Source: Clostridium sp. OM02-18AC
Lineage (GTDB): Bacteria; Bacillota; Clostridia; Lachnospirales; Lachnospiraceae
DNA: 64,000 bases
NCBI RefSeq assembly: GCF_003481825.1
Contig: NZ_QULW01000017.1
Coordinates: 1 to 64,000, forward strand
Direction of reading: 5' to 3'
Shown: positions 45,658-52,884 of the stretch, piece by piece
Layout of the letters: each line of letters begins with the position of its first letter
Numbering within the stretch: position 1 is the first letter of the stretch
Program-made: the position numbers and the translations under genes
Notes under the pieces: generated by a model
The model's input: the letters and a program-made list of their open reading frames with translations, nothing else
Database searches by the model: none
Told to the model about the DNA's origin: nothing

Positions 45658-46076
45658 GCTTCTTCCTCCATAAATTTTTTGATAAATTCCAGTCCGGCGT
45701 GTCTTCTTCTCTGGATGGTAGAACGGTTGACTTCCAGAATTTTTGAAATTTCCGTATCGTCAAATCCGAGGAAATAATATCTCAGGATAACGTCACGTTT
45801 CTTTCCATCCAGATTTTCTAATGCTTCTGCTAATAGGCTGTTTTCAATGCGGACAGTAAATCCATCCATTTCAAAAGTATGGAAATGGGAGGGATAGGTG
45901 TCTTCGGAAGAAAACAGATTGACGGTGTAATCGTCCATATCACAGAACAGGGTTTCCCGTTTACACTGTCTGGACAACGCTTTGAGATAGTCTTTGCGTT
46001 CATCCTCCATAGCGACTTTACAGATATAATCAAACTGGTTCTCTATGGTTGTCTGAAATTCAGATGGCTTCATCAT
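45654..46076 (-). CDS. sigma-70 region 4-like regulator, Tn916 Orf7-like
   Basis: A 140-residue protein. The N-terminal half has no clear domain; the C-terminal half is a sigma region 4 helix-turn-helix (ALENLDGKKRDVILRYYFLGFDDTEISKILEVNRSTIQRRRHAGLEF). In Tn916 the equivalent orf7 with orf8 drives expression of excision and transfer functions. It is preceded by AAGGGGGTGAG and by the leader region at 46217-46490, so its expression is probably attenuated. Confidence 0.87.
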   Translation of the reverse strand: MMKPSEFQTTIENQFDYICKVAMEDERKDYLKALSRQCKRETLFCDMDDYTVNLFSSEDTYPSHFHTFEMDGFTVRIENSLLAEALENLDGKKRDVILRYYFLGFDDTEISKILEVNRSTIQRRRHAGLEFIKKFMEEEA

Positions 46077-46216
46077 TGCTCACCCCCTTTCCAGCCTTGA
46101 AAGGGAGCGAGTTGATAGGAATTTCTGCTTCTTTCCCCCTTTTCGCTCTTAGTCCCGACAGGACAGGGGGTGCAGTTGCGTTTTGAGAAGAAAAATTTAA
46201 AAACTTTTTCTTCCAA

Positions 46217-46259
46217 CTAAAAAAGCACGCAAACAGACGATATTTCTGCTTGTGTGCTT
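46217..46259 (-). terminator. leader terminator upstream of the regulators
   Basis: Read leftward, AAGCACACAAGCAGA and TCTGTTTGCGTGCTT form 15-base arms (46259-46245, 46237-46223), followed by a T run. It lies between the leader ORF and the sigma-like gene, the position of an attenuator. Confidence 0.75.
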
Positions 46260-46310
46260 CGATAGTTCTTACTATGTATTGTGAAAAACCATATTGCAGG
46301 TCAGACTTTT

Positions 46311-46379
46311 CTAGCGTAGGTGGATGGCTTTTTTTAACGGTTTACCGAATGTAGATATATTTAAGAAAATATTTTGCAT
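46311..46379 (-). CDS. 22-residue leader peptide
   Basis: The ATG at 46379 is preceded by AGGAGG at a normal distance and reads MQNIFLNISTFGKPLKKAIH, then two more residues and TAG. A second frame from 46440 (MEVVLKSAFFRLRRLTGG onward, 32 residues) overlaps it but lacks a ribosome site. The short Lys/Ile/Leu-rich peptide sits between two terminators ahead of the regulator genes, as expected of a leader whose translation controls read-through. Confidence 0.5.
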   Translation of the reverse strand: MQNIFLNISTFGKPLKKAIHLR

Positions 46380-46448
46380 AGCGGCTTCCTCCTGTAAGCC
46401 GCCGGAGCCTAAAAAAAGCTGACTTTAATACAACCTCCATGTGTTCTG

Positions 46449-46487
46449 GAAAAAAGAAAGACGGCGGCTTTTATTAAACCGTCGTCT
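46449..46487 (-). terminator. upstream terminator in the regulatory leader
   Basis: Read leftward, AGACGACGG (46487-46479) pairs with CCGCCGTCT (46467-46459), followed by a T-rich run. It is the first of two terminators in the leader of the leftward regulator operon. Confidence 0.65.
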
Positions 46488-46593
46488 GGAAAGGCTTATG
46501 TGATTTTGACGCAAGAAAAGTGTACTGCCAAATAACGGTTTTTTTTATTTCCGTTTCAGCAGCATAGTTTTATCTTTGGTACACATAATAGGA

Positions 46594-46609
46594 ACTGTAC
46601 AACTGTACA
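46594..46609 (+). promoter_or_regulatory. tandem ACTGTACA operator
   Basis: ACTGTACA occurs twice back to back, and related TGTACA motifs lie at about 46655-46660. This region lies between the leftward leader and the rightward XRE gene and is a likely binding site for that repressor. Confidence 0.5.
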
Positions 46610-46673
46610 ATACGTTTTTCTATACCTGTCACTATTATAACAGGAACAGTAAAATGTACAGAGGTGGTGTATT

Positions 46674-47030
46674 ATGCGTAAAAAAGAAGATAAATATGAT
46701 TTCAGGGCTTTGGGGCTTGCCATAAAAGAAGCCCGTAAAAAACAGGGTTTGACCCGTGAACAGGTGGGAGCAATGATTGAGATTGACCCACGTTATTTAA
46801 CCAATATTGAGAACAAAGGGCAGCATCCCAGCTTACAGGTGCTTTACGACCTTGTATCTCTGCTGAATGTATCAGTGGATGAGTTTTTCTTGCCTGCCAG
46901 CAGTCAGGTGAAAAGTACCAAACGCAGGCAGTTAGAAAACAAAATAGACAATTTCACAGACGCTGACCTTGTTATTATGGAAAGCGTCGCAGATGGTATT
47001 GTCAAATCTAAGGAAGTGGGGGAAATGTAA
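46674..47030 (+). CDS. XRE-family repressor, Tn916 Orf9-like
   Basis: A 118-residue protein with an N-terminal helix-turn-helix (LGLAIKEARKKQGLTREQVGAMIEIDPRYLTNIENKGQHPSLQVLYDLVSLL, about 12-66) and a short helical tail. In Tn916 the divergent orf9 represses the orf7/orf8 promoter; position and orientation match. GAGGTGG precedes the ATG. It would keep the element quiescent. Confidence 0.87.
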   Translation: MRKKEDKYDFRALGLAIKEARKKQGLTREQVGAMIEIDPRYLTNIENKGQHPSLQVLYDLVSLLNVSVDEFFLPASSQVKSTKRRQLENKIDNFTDADLVIMESVADGIVKSKEVGEM

Positions 47031-47062
47031 ATCCTCCACTTTTGTTTATAATTGCAGTGATA

Positions 47063-47758
47063 TTAGAATTGATACTCTGCAATATTTTTGAAATCATTGT
47101 TCAACACATAATATACCTTATTTTTAGCAACGGAATATACAAAAGAAACTCTGGTTGCCCAAAGTCCTTCCTGACGTACTGACCTAAGTACATCAAAGGC
47201 GTTGGAAATAGAGAAGTTTTCTCCATATCCTTGCAGTAAATCCTTTGCCTTTTCATATCTGTTATCCCCAGATAAAACATATGGATTAGTCAATTCTGGT
47301 TTTAGAATGGAGTAATTTGTTATTAAGGAATATTTTTCTTTTTCCAAACGATACCCAATCCCCGGTTCAATAATGAGAACACGCCCAGTTCTATCCGAAA
47401 ACATAGCCTGCATAGTAGTGTCAGGAGCATAAGTAATTTTCTTTTTTTTCACTATTTCCAATGAATCGTCAAAAGAGAGATTGCCTTTTATAAAGTTTTC
47501 TGTCAAATCAGCTATTGTATAGCATGATTCATTACCGCAAAATTGTGCATTGTCATTTCCATGTACATACAACAATGTGCCAACATTCCCATTTCTATTG
47601 ATTCCATGAAAAGAGTGGTACTTATTATCGGACATTTTTATCCCTATAAAAAAACGGTCCTTTTCGGCAATTACAGTATGTTCCCATTCAGAAAGGTCAA
47701 TATCAAAATTGAACCCAACAATGGTTTCTTTTCCATTATACACAAATCTTGTACACAT
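47063..47758 (-). CDS. Ntn-type linear amide C-N hydrolase (choloylglycine hydrolase/AAT-like)
   Basis: A 231-residue cytoplasmic protein without signal peptide. Met is followed by Cys2 (MCTRFVYNG), so removal of Met would expose the N-terminal nucleophile as in bile-salt hydrolase and penicillin V acylase. Other family-like positions are GFNFDIDLSEW, FSDRTGRVLIIEPG, LITNYS and WATRVSFVYSVAKNKVYYVLNND. It is shorter than bile-salt hydrolases (about 320), so specificity is open: bile amides, N-acyl amino compounds or quorum signals. It sits in the Tn916 cargo slot, AT-rich, divergent from a TetR gene whose operator lies in its promoter. Confidence 0.72.
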   Translation of the reverse strand: MCTRFVYNGKETIVGFNFDIDLSEWEHTVIAEKDRFFIGIKMSDNKYHSFHGINRNGNVGTLLYVHGNDNAQFCGNESCYTIADLTENFIKGNLSFDDSLEIVKKKKITYAPDTTMQAMFSDRTGRVLIIEPGIGYRLEKEKYSLITNYSILKPELTNPYVLSGDNRYEKAKDLLQGYGENFSISNAFDVLRSVRQEGLWATRVSFVYSVAKNKVYYVLNNDFKNIAEYQF

Positions 47759-47799
47759 ATTTGTATTTCCTTTCGTAAACTAATTTGAATAGCATAAAA

Positions 47800-47844
47800 A
47801 CTAATTACATTAGTAATTTTAAATATTATAAGACTGTTTGTCAA
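47800..47844 (-). promoter_or_regulatory. hydrolase promoter with downstream operator
   Basis: Read leftward: TTGACA (47844-47839), 17 bases, TAAAAT (47821-47816), then directly the palindrome ACTAAT-TAC-ATTAGT style site (47814-47800) at the expected transcription start. A repressor on that site would block the hydrolase gene. Confidence 0.75.
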
Positions 47845-47874
47845 TACAAGAGTTCATTTTTTCTAACCAAATTA

Positions 47875-47908
47875 TTGACTTCATTAATTTGATTACTTAA
47901 AATGAAGT
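47875..47908 (+). promoter_or_regulatory. tetR promoter with overlapping inverted repeat
   Basis: TTGACT (47875-47880), 17 bases, TAAAAT (47898-47903). ACTTCATT (47878-47885) and AATGAAGT (47901-47908) form an inverted repeat across the promoter, which suggests autoregulation of the TetR gene. Confidence 0.65.
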
Positions 47909-47937
47909 AAATGATGTGTAGAAAGAGGAAAATGAAT

Positions 47938-48498
47938 ATGCGAGTTACAAAAGCCGAAGTTATAAAAACTGCTTCTGATATGGCTGATAGAAATGGACTT
48001 CATAATGTTTCTTTGAAAGCTATTGCTGAAAATTTAGGGATTCGTACCCCCTCCTTATATAATCATATAGGAAGTTTGGATGAACTTCTTAGGGAGATAG
48101 CACATAGTGGTATGCGTACTATGAATGAAAAAATGATTCGTGCAGTAATCGGTAAGACAGGGGATTCAGCATTAAAATTAGTGGCAGTTGAATATCTTAA
48201 TTATATGATTGAACATCCCGGTGTTTATGAAATAATTCAATGGGCTAGTTGGAATGGAACAGAGGAAACAGCAATCATTTTTAATGATTATCTATCTTTA
48301 CTTAAAACACTTATTTGCTCATGTGGCTTTAATCCAGATAAGACCACTGAAATTTTGAACATGGTAACAGGTATGCTTCATGGTTATACAACTTTACAAT
48401 TAAGATATGCTTTTTCTAATCCTGATAAAGTAAGAAAAGAATTATCCGAAGCAATTGACACACTACTATTGGGAGCTAATCAAAAATATAAAGACTAA
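47938..48498 (+). CDS. TetR-family regulator
   Basis: A 186-residue regulator. The N-terminal TetR helix-turn-helix (VIKTASDMADRNGLHNVSLKAIAENLGIRTPSLYNHIGSLDELLREIA) is followed by a helical ligand/dimer domain of the WHG type (MIEHPGVYEIIQW). The ATG at 47938 has AAAGAGGA eight bases upstream; ATGs at 47911 and 47932 fit less well. It is divergent from the amide hydrolase gene and is its likely repressor, perhaps sensing the hydrolase substrate. The low GC matches the hydrolase and differs from the conjugation genes. Confidence 0.85.
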   Translation: MRVTKAEVIKTASDMADRNGLHNVSLKAIAENLGIRTPSLYNHIGSLDELLREIAHSGMRTMNEKMIRAVIGKTGDSALKLVAVEYLNYMIEHPGVYEIIQWASWNGTEETAIIFNDYLSLLKTLICSCGFNPDKTTEILNMVTGMLHGYTTLQLRYAFSNPDKVRKELSEAIDTLLLGANQKYKD

Positions 48499-48531
48499 TG
48501 ATAAATTTTAAAAAGAAATACTTTATAAGAG

Positions 48532-48567
48532 AAACGTGCAAATCTCAAATGAGAAATGCACGTTTTT
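48532..48567. terminator. terminator after the TetR gene
   Basis: AAACGTGCA (48532-48540) pairs with TGCACGTTT (48557-48565) and has an inner TCTCA/TGAGA pair. T residues follow on the right and A residues precede on the left, so it may also serve the leftward transfer operon. Confidence 0.8.
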
Positions 48568-48573
48568 CTATAA

Positions 48574-49482
48574 CTATTTCACAATCTTCCAGTTTTCCCC
48601 GTTCTTTTCCAGCACAAGGTCAAACTGCGATACCTGTGTTGTCATGGTCTGGTTATCCAGATATTTCACTGCAAGGGAAGCTGTCACCTGATTTCCGTTT
48701 CGATTGTAAACTGGATTCACCAGTTCCGAGAAAATGTATTCTTTCCCCACAGGTTTCAGCACGCCCTCATTCACATAATAGGTCAGCTCCTTTGCGGTTG
48801 CCGTAGGGTACAGCTTGAAAAAGGTAGTGAGAAATTCGTTGATTTCCTCTGTGGTGATGGAATCCACCGTACCGTCACTTTGTACCGCTTTGGGAGTGTA
48901 ACCGGATTTTACGGGAACACTGGTAATGGTTGGATTCTGGATAATCGTCAGGTTTCCAGAGCCGTCCACATAGACGGTCACCTGATAAGCGGAACGGACA
49001 GTTTTAACGGATTCTCCCTCTGTGATATGCTGTTCCACCGTATAGGTCACTTGATAATGCTGCTCCTTTTCTTCTGTGATTTCCCATATCTGAAAATCAG
49101 TCAGGGCAGACGATACGGGGATGTCCTTTCGGACAGTATCTACATTCAGGGCTTGCAGTTCTCCGGTGAGATACCCTTTTAAAGCATTTGTCCGGTTATC
49201 AATGGAAGCGGCAGACTGTTCCCATGAATAGTAGACTTCTGCGAAATTCTCCACAAAGTTTTCTATCTTGTGGGTGTCGAGGATGGTTTCTTCAATTACT
49301 TTGGTTTCATGGACAGTATGAATGTCTATCGCCGTGAAATTCTTATAGACGGCAAACAGGAAGCTCACTGCCAGCAGCACCCACAGGGCAATCACAGTTT
49401 TTTTGTGGGTATTGACTTTGTAAACTTTCAGTTTCTTTTCTTTCTGCTTTTTCTGGTTATCCTCTTTTCTAATCTGAATCAT
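48574..49482 (-). CDS. conjugal transfer protein TcpC/Orf13 family
   Basis: A 302-residue protein with a short basic cytoplasmic N-terminus, one transmembrane helix (about 30-50) and two extracytoplasmic NTF2-like domains (about 85-190 and 200-300). This matches TcpC/Orf13, a bitopic component of the Gram-positive conjugation channel related to VirB8. It is the last gene of the leftward transfer operon and begins 16 bases after the cwlT stop. Confidence 0.88.
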   Translation of the reverse strand: MIQIRKEDNQKKQKEKKLKVYKVNTHKKTVIALWVLLAVSFLFAVYKNFTAIDIHTVHETKVIEETILDTHKIENFVENFAEVYYSWEQSAASIDNRTNALKGYLTGELQALNVDTVRKDIPVSSALTDFQIWEITEEKEQHYQVTYTVEQHITEGESVKTVRSAYQVTVYVDGSGNLTIIQNPTITSVPVKSGYTPKAVQSDGTVDSITTEEINEFLTTFFKLYPTATAKELTYYVNEGVLKPVGKEYIFSELVNPVYNRNGNQVTASLAVKYLDNQTMTTQVSQFDLVLEKNGENWKIVK

Positions 49483-49498
49483 ATCGGTTCATCCTTTC

Positions 49499-50503
49499 TT
49501 ATTGTTTGATTCGTCCGGCTCCGGCAAAGTGCTGTTGCCAGTAGGAACCTGTCAGGTCTGCATAACCAATGGGATTTCCGGCATGGTACATCCGGTTATT
49601 TCCCACATACAGTCCCACATGGGTGATGTAGGTTCCGGCGTTGTAGGTGGAGTGGAAAAAGACCAAATCCCCTGCTTTTGCTTCGGACAGGGGGATGTGC
49701 TGCGTTACATTGTACTGTTCCTGTGCTGTCCGTGGCAGGGCGATTCCTGCCTTGCCATAGCACCACTGCACCAGTCCCGAACAGTCAAAGGAAGTGGAGG
49801 GAGAATCACCCCCGTACACATACGTCCATCCCTCATACTTTAAGGCTTCCTCCATGATAGCCTGCACCGTTTCATCATCAAACTGTGCCACGGTCAGGTA
49901 TTGCGATACCAAGAGGACATAGAACATATTTCCGTAGGAATACCGCCAGCCTCCGTTTTTCTCTACCGCAACAGGGTTGGTGTAGGTGACTTTCTTTCCG
50001 CCGGATTTGTCCCTTGCGAAGCTCTCTGCCAGTTCAAAGGTGTATTTTTTTCCGTGTCCTGCCACATAGTCTAGGAAACCGCCGCCGTAATTATAGGATT
50101 GAATCACGCTGTTTAAGTCACAGCCCTTTGTTTCTGCCGCTGCGAGCAGTTCCGAGAAATATTTACAGCCCTGTTTGATGGATTCCTCTGTACTAAGGGA
50201 GTTCGGGGGAAGCCCCAGAGATTCCGAGGACTGCATAACGTCTTCCAGCGTGCCGCCGGATTCCACCTGAATGATGGCGAGCAGCACATTTAAGTATTCC
50301 TCTATGCCATATTCCTTTGCATACTTTTCCAGCATAGGTTTATGGGCGAGGACTTCCTGTGATACGCTCACGCCCCCATAGATAAGGTTTCCGCCGCTTC
50401 CGCCGTCTTCCTCATCCGAGAAGACAATCACCACCAAAAGGAGCAGGGAGAACATCATCACGAACACGCCGGAACAGGCAAAGAAAAGGTGTCTTAACTT
50501 CAT
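49499..50503 (-). CDS. bifunctional cell-wall hydrolase CwlT/Orf14
   Basis: A 334-residue protein with an N-terminal membrane anchor (about 7-30), a soluble lytic transglycosylase/lysozyme domain (LLAIIQVESGG, QSYNYGGGFLDYV) and a C-terminal NlpC/P60 peptidase. The peptidase nucleophile Cys is in FDCSGLVQWCYG and its His in THVGLYVGNNRMYHAG. It opens the wall for the transfer channel. The ATG at 50503 overlaps the previous gene's stop by four bases; a longer upstream frame is rejected for lack of a ribosome site. Confidence 0.94.
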   Translation of the reverse strand: MKLRHLFFACSGVFVMMFSLLLLVVIVFSDEEDGGSGGNLIYGGVSVSQEVLAHKPMLEKYAKEYGIEEYLNVLLAIIQVESGGTLEDVMQSSESLGLPPNSLSTEESIKQGCKYFSELLAAAETKGCDLNSVIQSYNYGGGFLDYVAGHGKKYTFELAESFARDKSGGKKVTYTNPVAVEKNGGWRYSYGNMFYVLLVSQYLTVAQFDDETVQAIMEEALKYEGWTYVYGGDSPSTSFDCSGLVQWCYGKAGIALPRTAQEQYNVTQHIPLSEAKAGDLVFFHSTYNAGTYITHVGLYVGNNRMYHAGNPIGYADLTGSYWQQHFAGAGRIKQ

Positions 50504-52884
50504 GGTTTCTCCCCTTTCTTTTGTTTGGCAGCCGTTTTTACCGTTTTTGTCCACTCCTTTCTGGCTGTGGTACGCCGGATGGTAAAGTTCGATTCTTTTA
50601 CCACAGGGGCAGCCCGTTTTACTTCCGGTATCACAGGAGCCGTATCGTTTTGGACAGGTCTTGCCGGACGGGGAGCAGCAAGGGTGATGGTTGGAGTTGT
50701 CTTTTGTCTTTCCTCTGGTTTGTCTGGGGAAATCGGAGGGAGTATCTGGCGTTCTGTCCTTACAGGCGGTGTTTGTTCATGGTGGATGGAAGCTGCTTTT
50801 ACCACCGGAACCGAAGCCCGTTCCGCCACAGTTCCCCCATAAGAAACCTGTCCCCGTTCCCTGATGGATGGGGAAGCTGGCTGTATGGCTGGTTTTCCTG
50901 CATGAGTGGTATCTGCATGATGTCGAAAATCCTCTGGCTGTTTTGCAGTAACAGGGCGTTCATGGACAGGAGCTGCCCCTTTGGGTGCTTCGGAAGCTCT
51001 TTGTTGCGGTTGTTTTGCCTGTTCCAGTTCCGCCCTGCGTTCTGCAATGGTCTGTCTGCGGCTTTCTGCCTGTGCGTTTCGCTGTTCGGCTCTGGCAGTT
51101 CGGGTCTGGGTCACGTTGGAAGTAAAATCCCGTACTCCCTCTGATACCTGTGTTTTCCCGTGGTAAAGGGCGTACTTTGCATTGACGGGCAAATCCTTTG
51201 CCTGTTCCCGAAGCTGTCCGGCAGTATCGGCTATCTTATCTTTGGTATCTGCCGCCGCACCTACCGCAGAACCAGCCCGTTTCCATACGGATTCCTTTTC
51301 CAGTGCTGCCTGTCCGTCTGGTCTGCTGTGGTCTGTCTGTGTCCGTTTGGAAGAGCCGGAGTGGGAAGCATTTCTCTGGTCTGAGCCAGCCTGTTTTCCT
51401 GCGTGGTATGCAGCCGTTCTAGCCCCAAGAGCCGCCACGGAACGTCCTAACTTATGCTGTAAACGGTGCATATGGGCGTACATGAGCATACGGGGTCTTC
51501 GCATGATACGGCTTCCCATACTTTGAGAATCGCCGCTCTGTAAGGAGAACATCCCCATTAAATCTCCCAGCTTGAAATAGATTCCGGCAAAAGTCACTAT
51601 CTGCAAGAACGCCGTCAGGAAGAACGGATATTCCCCAGACAGGTTGTAGAGCATGGTGGAAATGCTGAACGCTACCGTGATAATCAGAGTGATTCCGGCT
51701 CTGGTAAGGATGGTGTTGAACAGTTTCGTAATGGCACGCTTTGACATTCCCTCAAAAGAGGGAACCATGCTAAGGAGGAAGCTCACAGGCAGGAACATGG
51801 CATAGATGATAAAAAGCACCTGTGAAAAAATCATTATCCCCGTGAGCAGGAATACAAAAACGGAGATACCGATATTGAACATAAACAGGAAGAAGACGGT
51901 TCCCAAGCGGTTGATGGTCTTTGTGATGGTAAGGTTGGTATTTTCCCTGTCTTCGATTTCCACCACCACGATTTCTTCCCTGTCCTGCCCGTTGTTTTCG
52001 TTTGGGCTGGTTGAGAGCAGGCGTTCCACACGGTCAGCCCCAATACTTTCCATATCCGAGTTGCCGTATTGCAGCAGGAGCCACGGCTGCTTGACCTGAA
52101 TGGAAAACAGGCTGTCCCGTATCAAATCCACGCTGTCTTTTCCTTGACTTTCCGAGTTCGGCAGCACAATCTTTGTACCAAGGGTCAGGCTGGCATTGCT
52201 GATGTCTGCGGAAAATTCATTGATTTTCCCGATATAATCAGGGGCATAGGCGATAAAGGCAGCGGACAGCACGAACACCACCACGAAATTGACAACGGCA
52301 TGGATGGCTTTTGTGGTTTCCCGTTTGATAAGCCCTGTGTAGGCAACGTAAAGCCCCACCACCAGAATGAGAATCAGCAGGAACCCGATATAAAATCCCT
52401 CCGAGGACAAGCCGCCTGTGGTAACGCCTGCAAGGGTCTGCATATTTTTCCCAATGGAATCCGCCGTAGAGGAAATGAAGTCCAGCGAGTAGGCTTCCTG
52501 AATCAGATACCCCGTGGCGTTGGAAAGGTACAGGCTGATTGTCCAGATAAAATTTGTGATGGCATACAGCCCGTACATCACCTGTTTTCCGATACCGTCC
52601 AGCCAGTTCCACGGGAGCCAGTCCCATCCGCTGTCCACATAAAAATCAAGCTGGTAGTTGTCCAGAGGATATTTGCTGTATTCGTTGGCAGCGTCCACCG
52701 TATCATCCACCAGTCCGGCAGCATGGGCGGCTGTGCCGAAGACTGCAAGCAGCAGGAGGATGAGCAGGAGTGCCAGAAGTACCCTGCCAATCACTTTTCC
52801 TGCTATTTTCCAAGATAACCCCTTTTTGGCTGAATAGGGAACAGGGAGTTGCTGCCCGTTGGAAGTTCTATGTATCACCATCAT
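50500..52884 (-). CDS. large conjugation membrane protein, Orf15/TcpH (VirB6-like)
   Basis: A 794-residue protein. After a signal/anchor (about 30-55) come about seven transmembrane helices up to residue 460, then a long charged, Pro/Gln/Ala-rich cytoplasmic tail (about 480-794) with coiled-coil character (AEQRNAQAESRRQTIAERRAELEQAKQ). Topology and position match Orf15/TcpH, the VirB6-like channel subunit. The ATG at 52884 overlaps the VirB4 stop by four bases; the next ATG (52881) is equally possible. Confidence 0.9.
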   Translation of the reverse strand: MMVIHRTSNGQQLPVPYSAKKGLSWKIAGKVIGRVLLALLLILLLLAVFGTAAHAAGLVDDTVDAANEYSKYPLDNYQLDFYVDSGWDWLPWNWLDGIGKQVMYGLYAITNFIWTISLYLSNATGYLIQEAYSLDFISSTADSIGKNMQTLAGVTTGGLSSEGFYIGFLLILILVVGLYVAYTGLIKRETTKAIHAVVNFVVVFVLSAAFIAYAPDYIGKINEFSADISNASLTLGTKIVLPNSESQGKDSVDLIRDSLFSIQVKQPWLLLQYGNSDMESIGADRVERLLSTSPNENNGQDREEIVVVEIEDRENTNLTITKTINRLGTVFFLFMFNIGISVFVFLLTGIMIFSQVLFIIYAMFLPVSFLLSMVPSFEGMSKRAITKLFNTILTRAGITLIITVAFSISTMLYNLSGEYPFFLTAFLQIVTFAGIYFKLGDLMGMFSLQSGDSQSMGSRIMRRPRMLMYAHMHRLQHKLGRSVAALGARTAAYHAGKQAGSDQRNASHSGSSKRTQTDHSRPDGQAALEKESVWKRAGSAVGAAADTKDKIADTAGQLREQAKDLPVNAKYALYHGKTQVSEGVRDFTSNVTQTRTARAEQRNAQAESRRQTIAERRAELEQAKQPQQRASEAPKGAAPVHERPVTAKQPEDFRHHADTTHAGKPAIQPASPSIRERGQVSYGGTVAERASVPVVKAASIHHEQTPPVRTERQILPPISPDKPEERQKTTPTITLAAPRPARPVQNDTAPVIPEVKRAAPVVKESNFTIRRTTARKEWTKTVKTAAKQKKGEKP

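Noticed and set aside
47063..48498. Antibiotic resistance cargo
   Set aside because: The proteins are an Ntn hydrolase-like enzyme and TetR; neither resembles ribosome protection, efflux or modifying enzymes.
52069..52818. 249-codon plus-strand frame opposite the Orf15 gene
   Set aside because: Complement of transmembrane-coding sequence; no ribosome site and no family.
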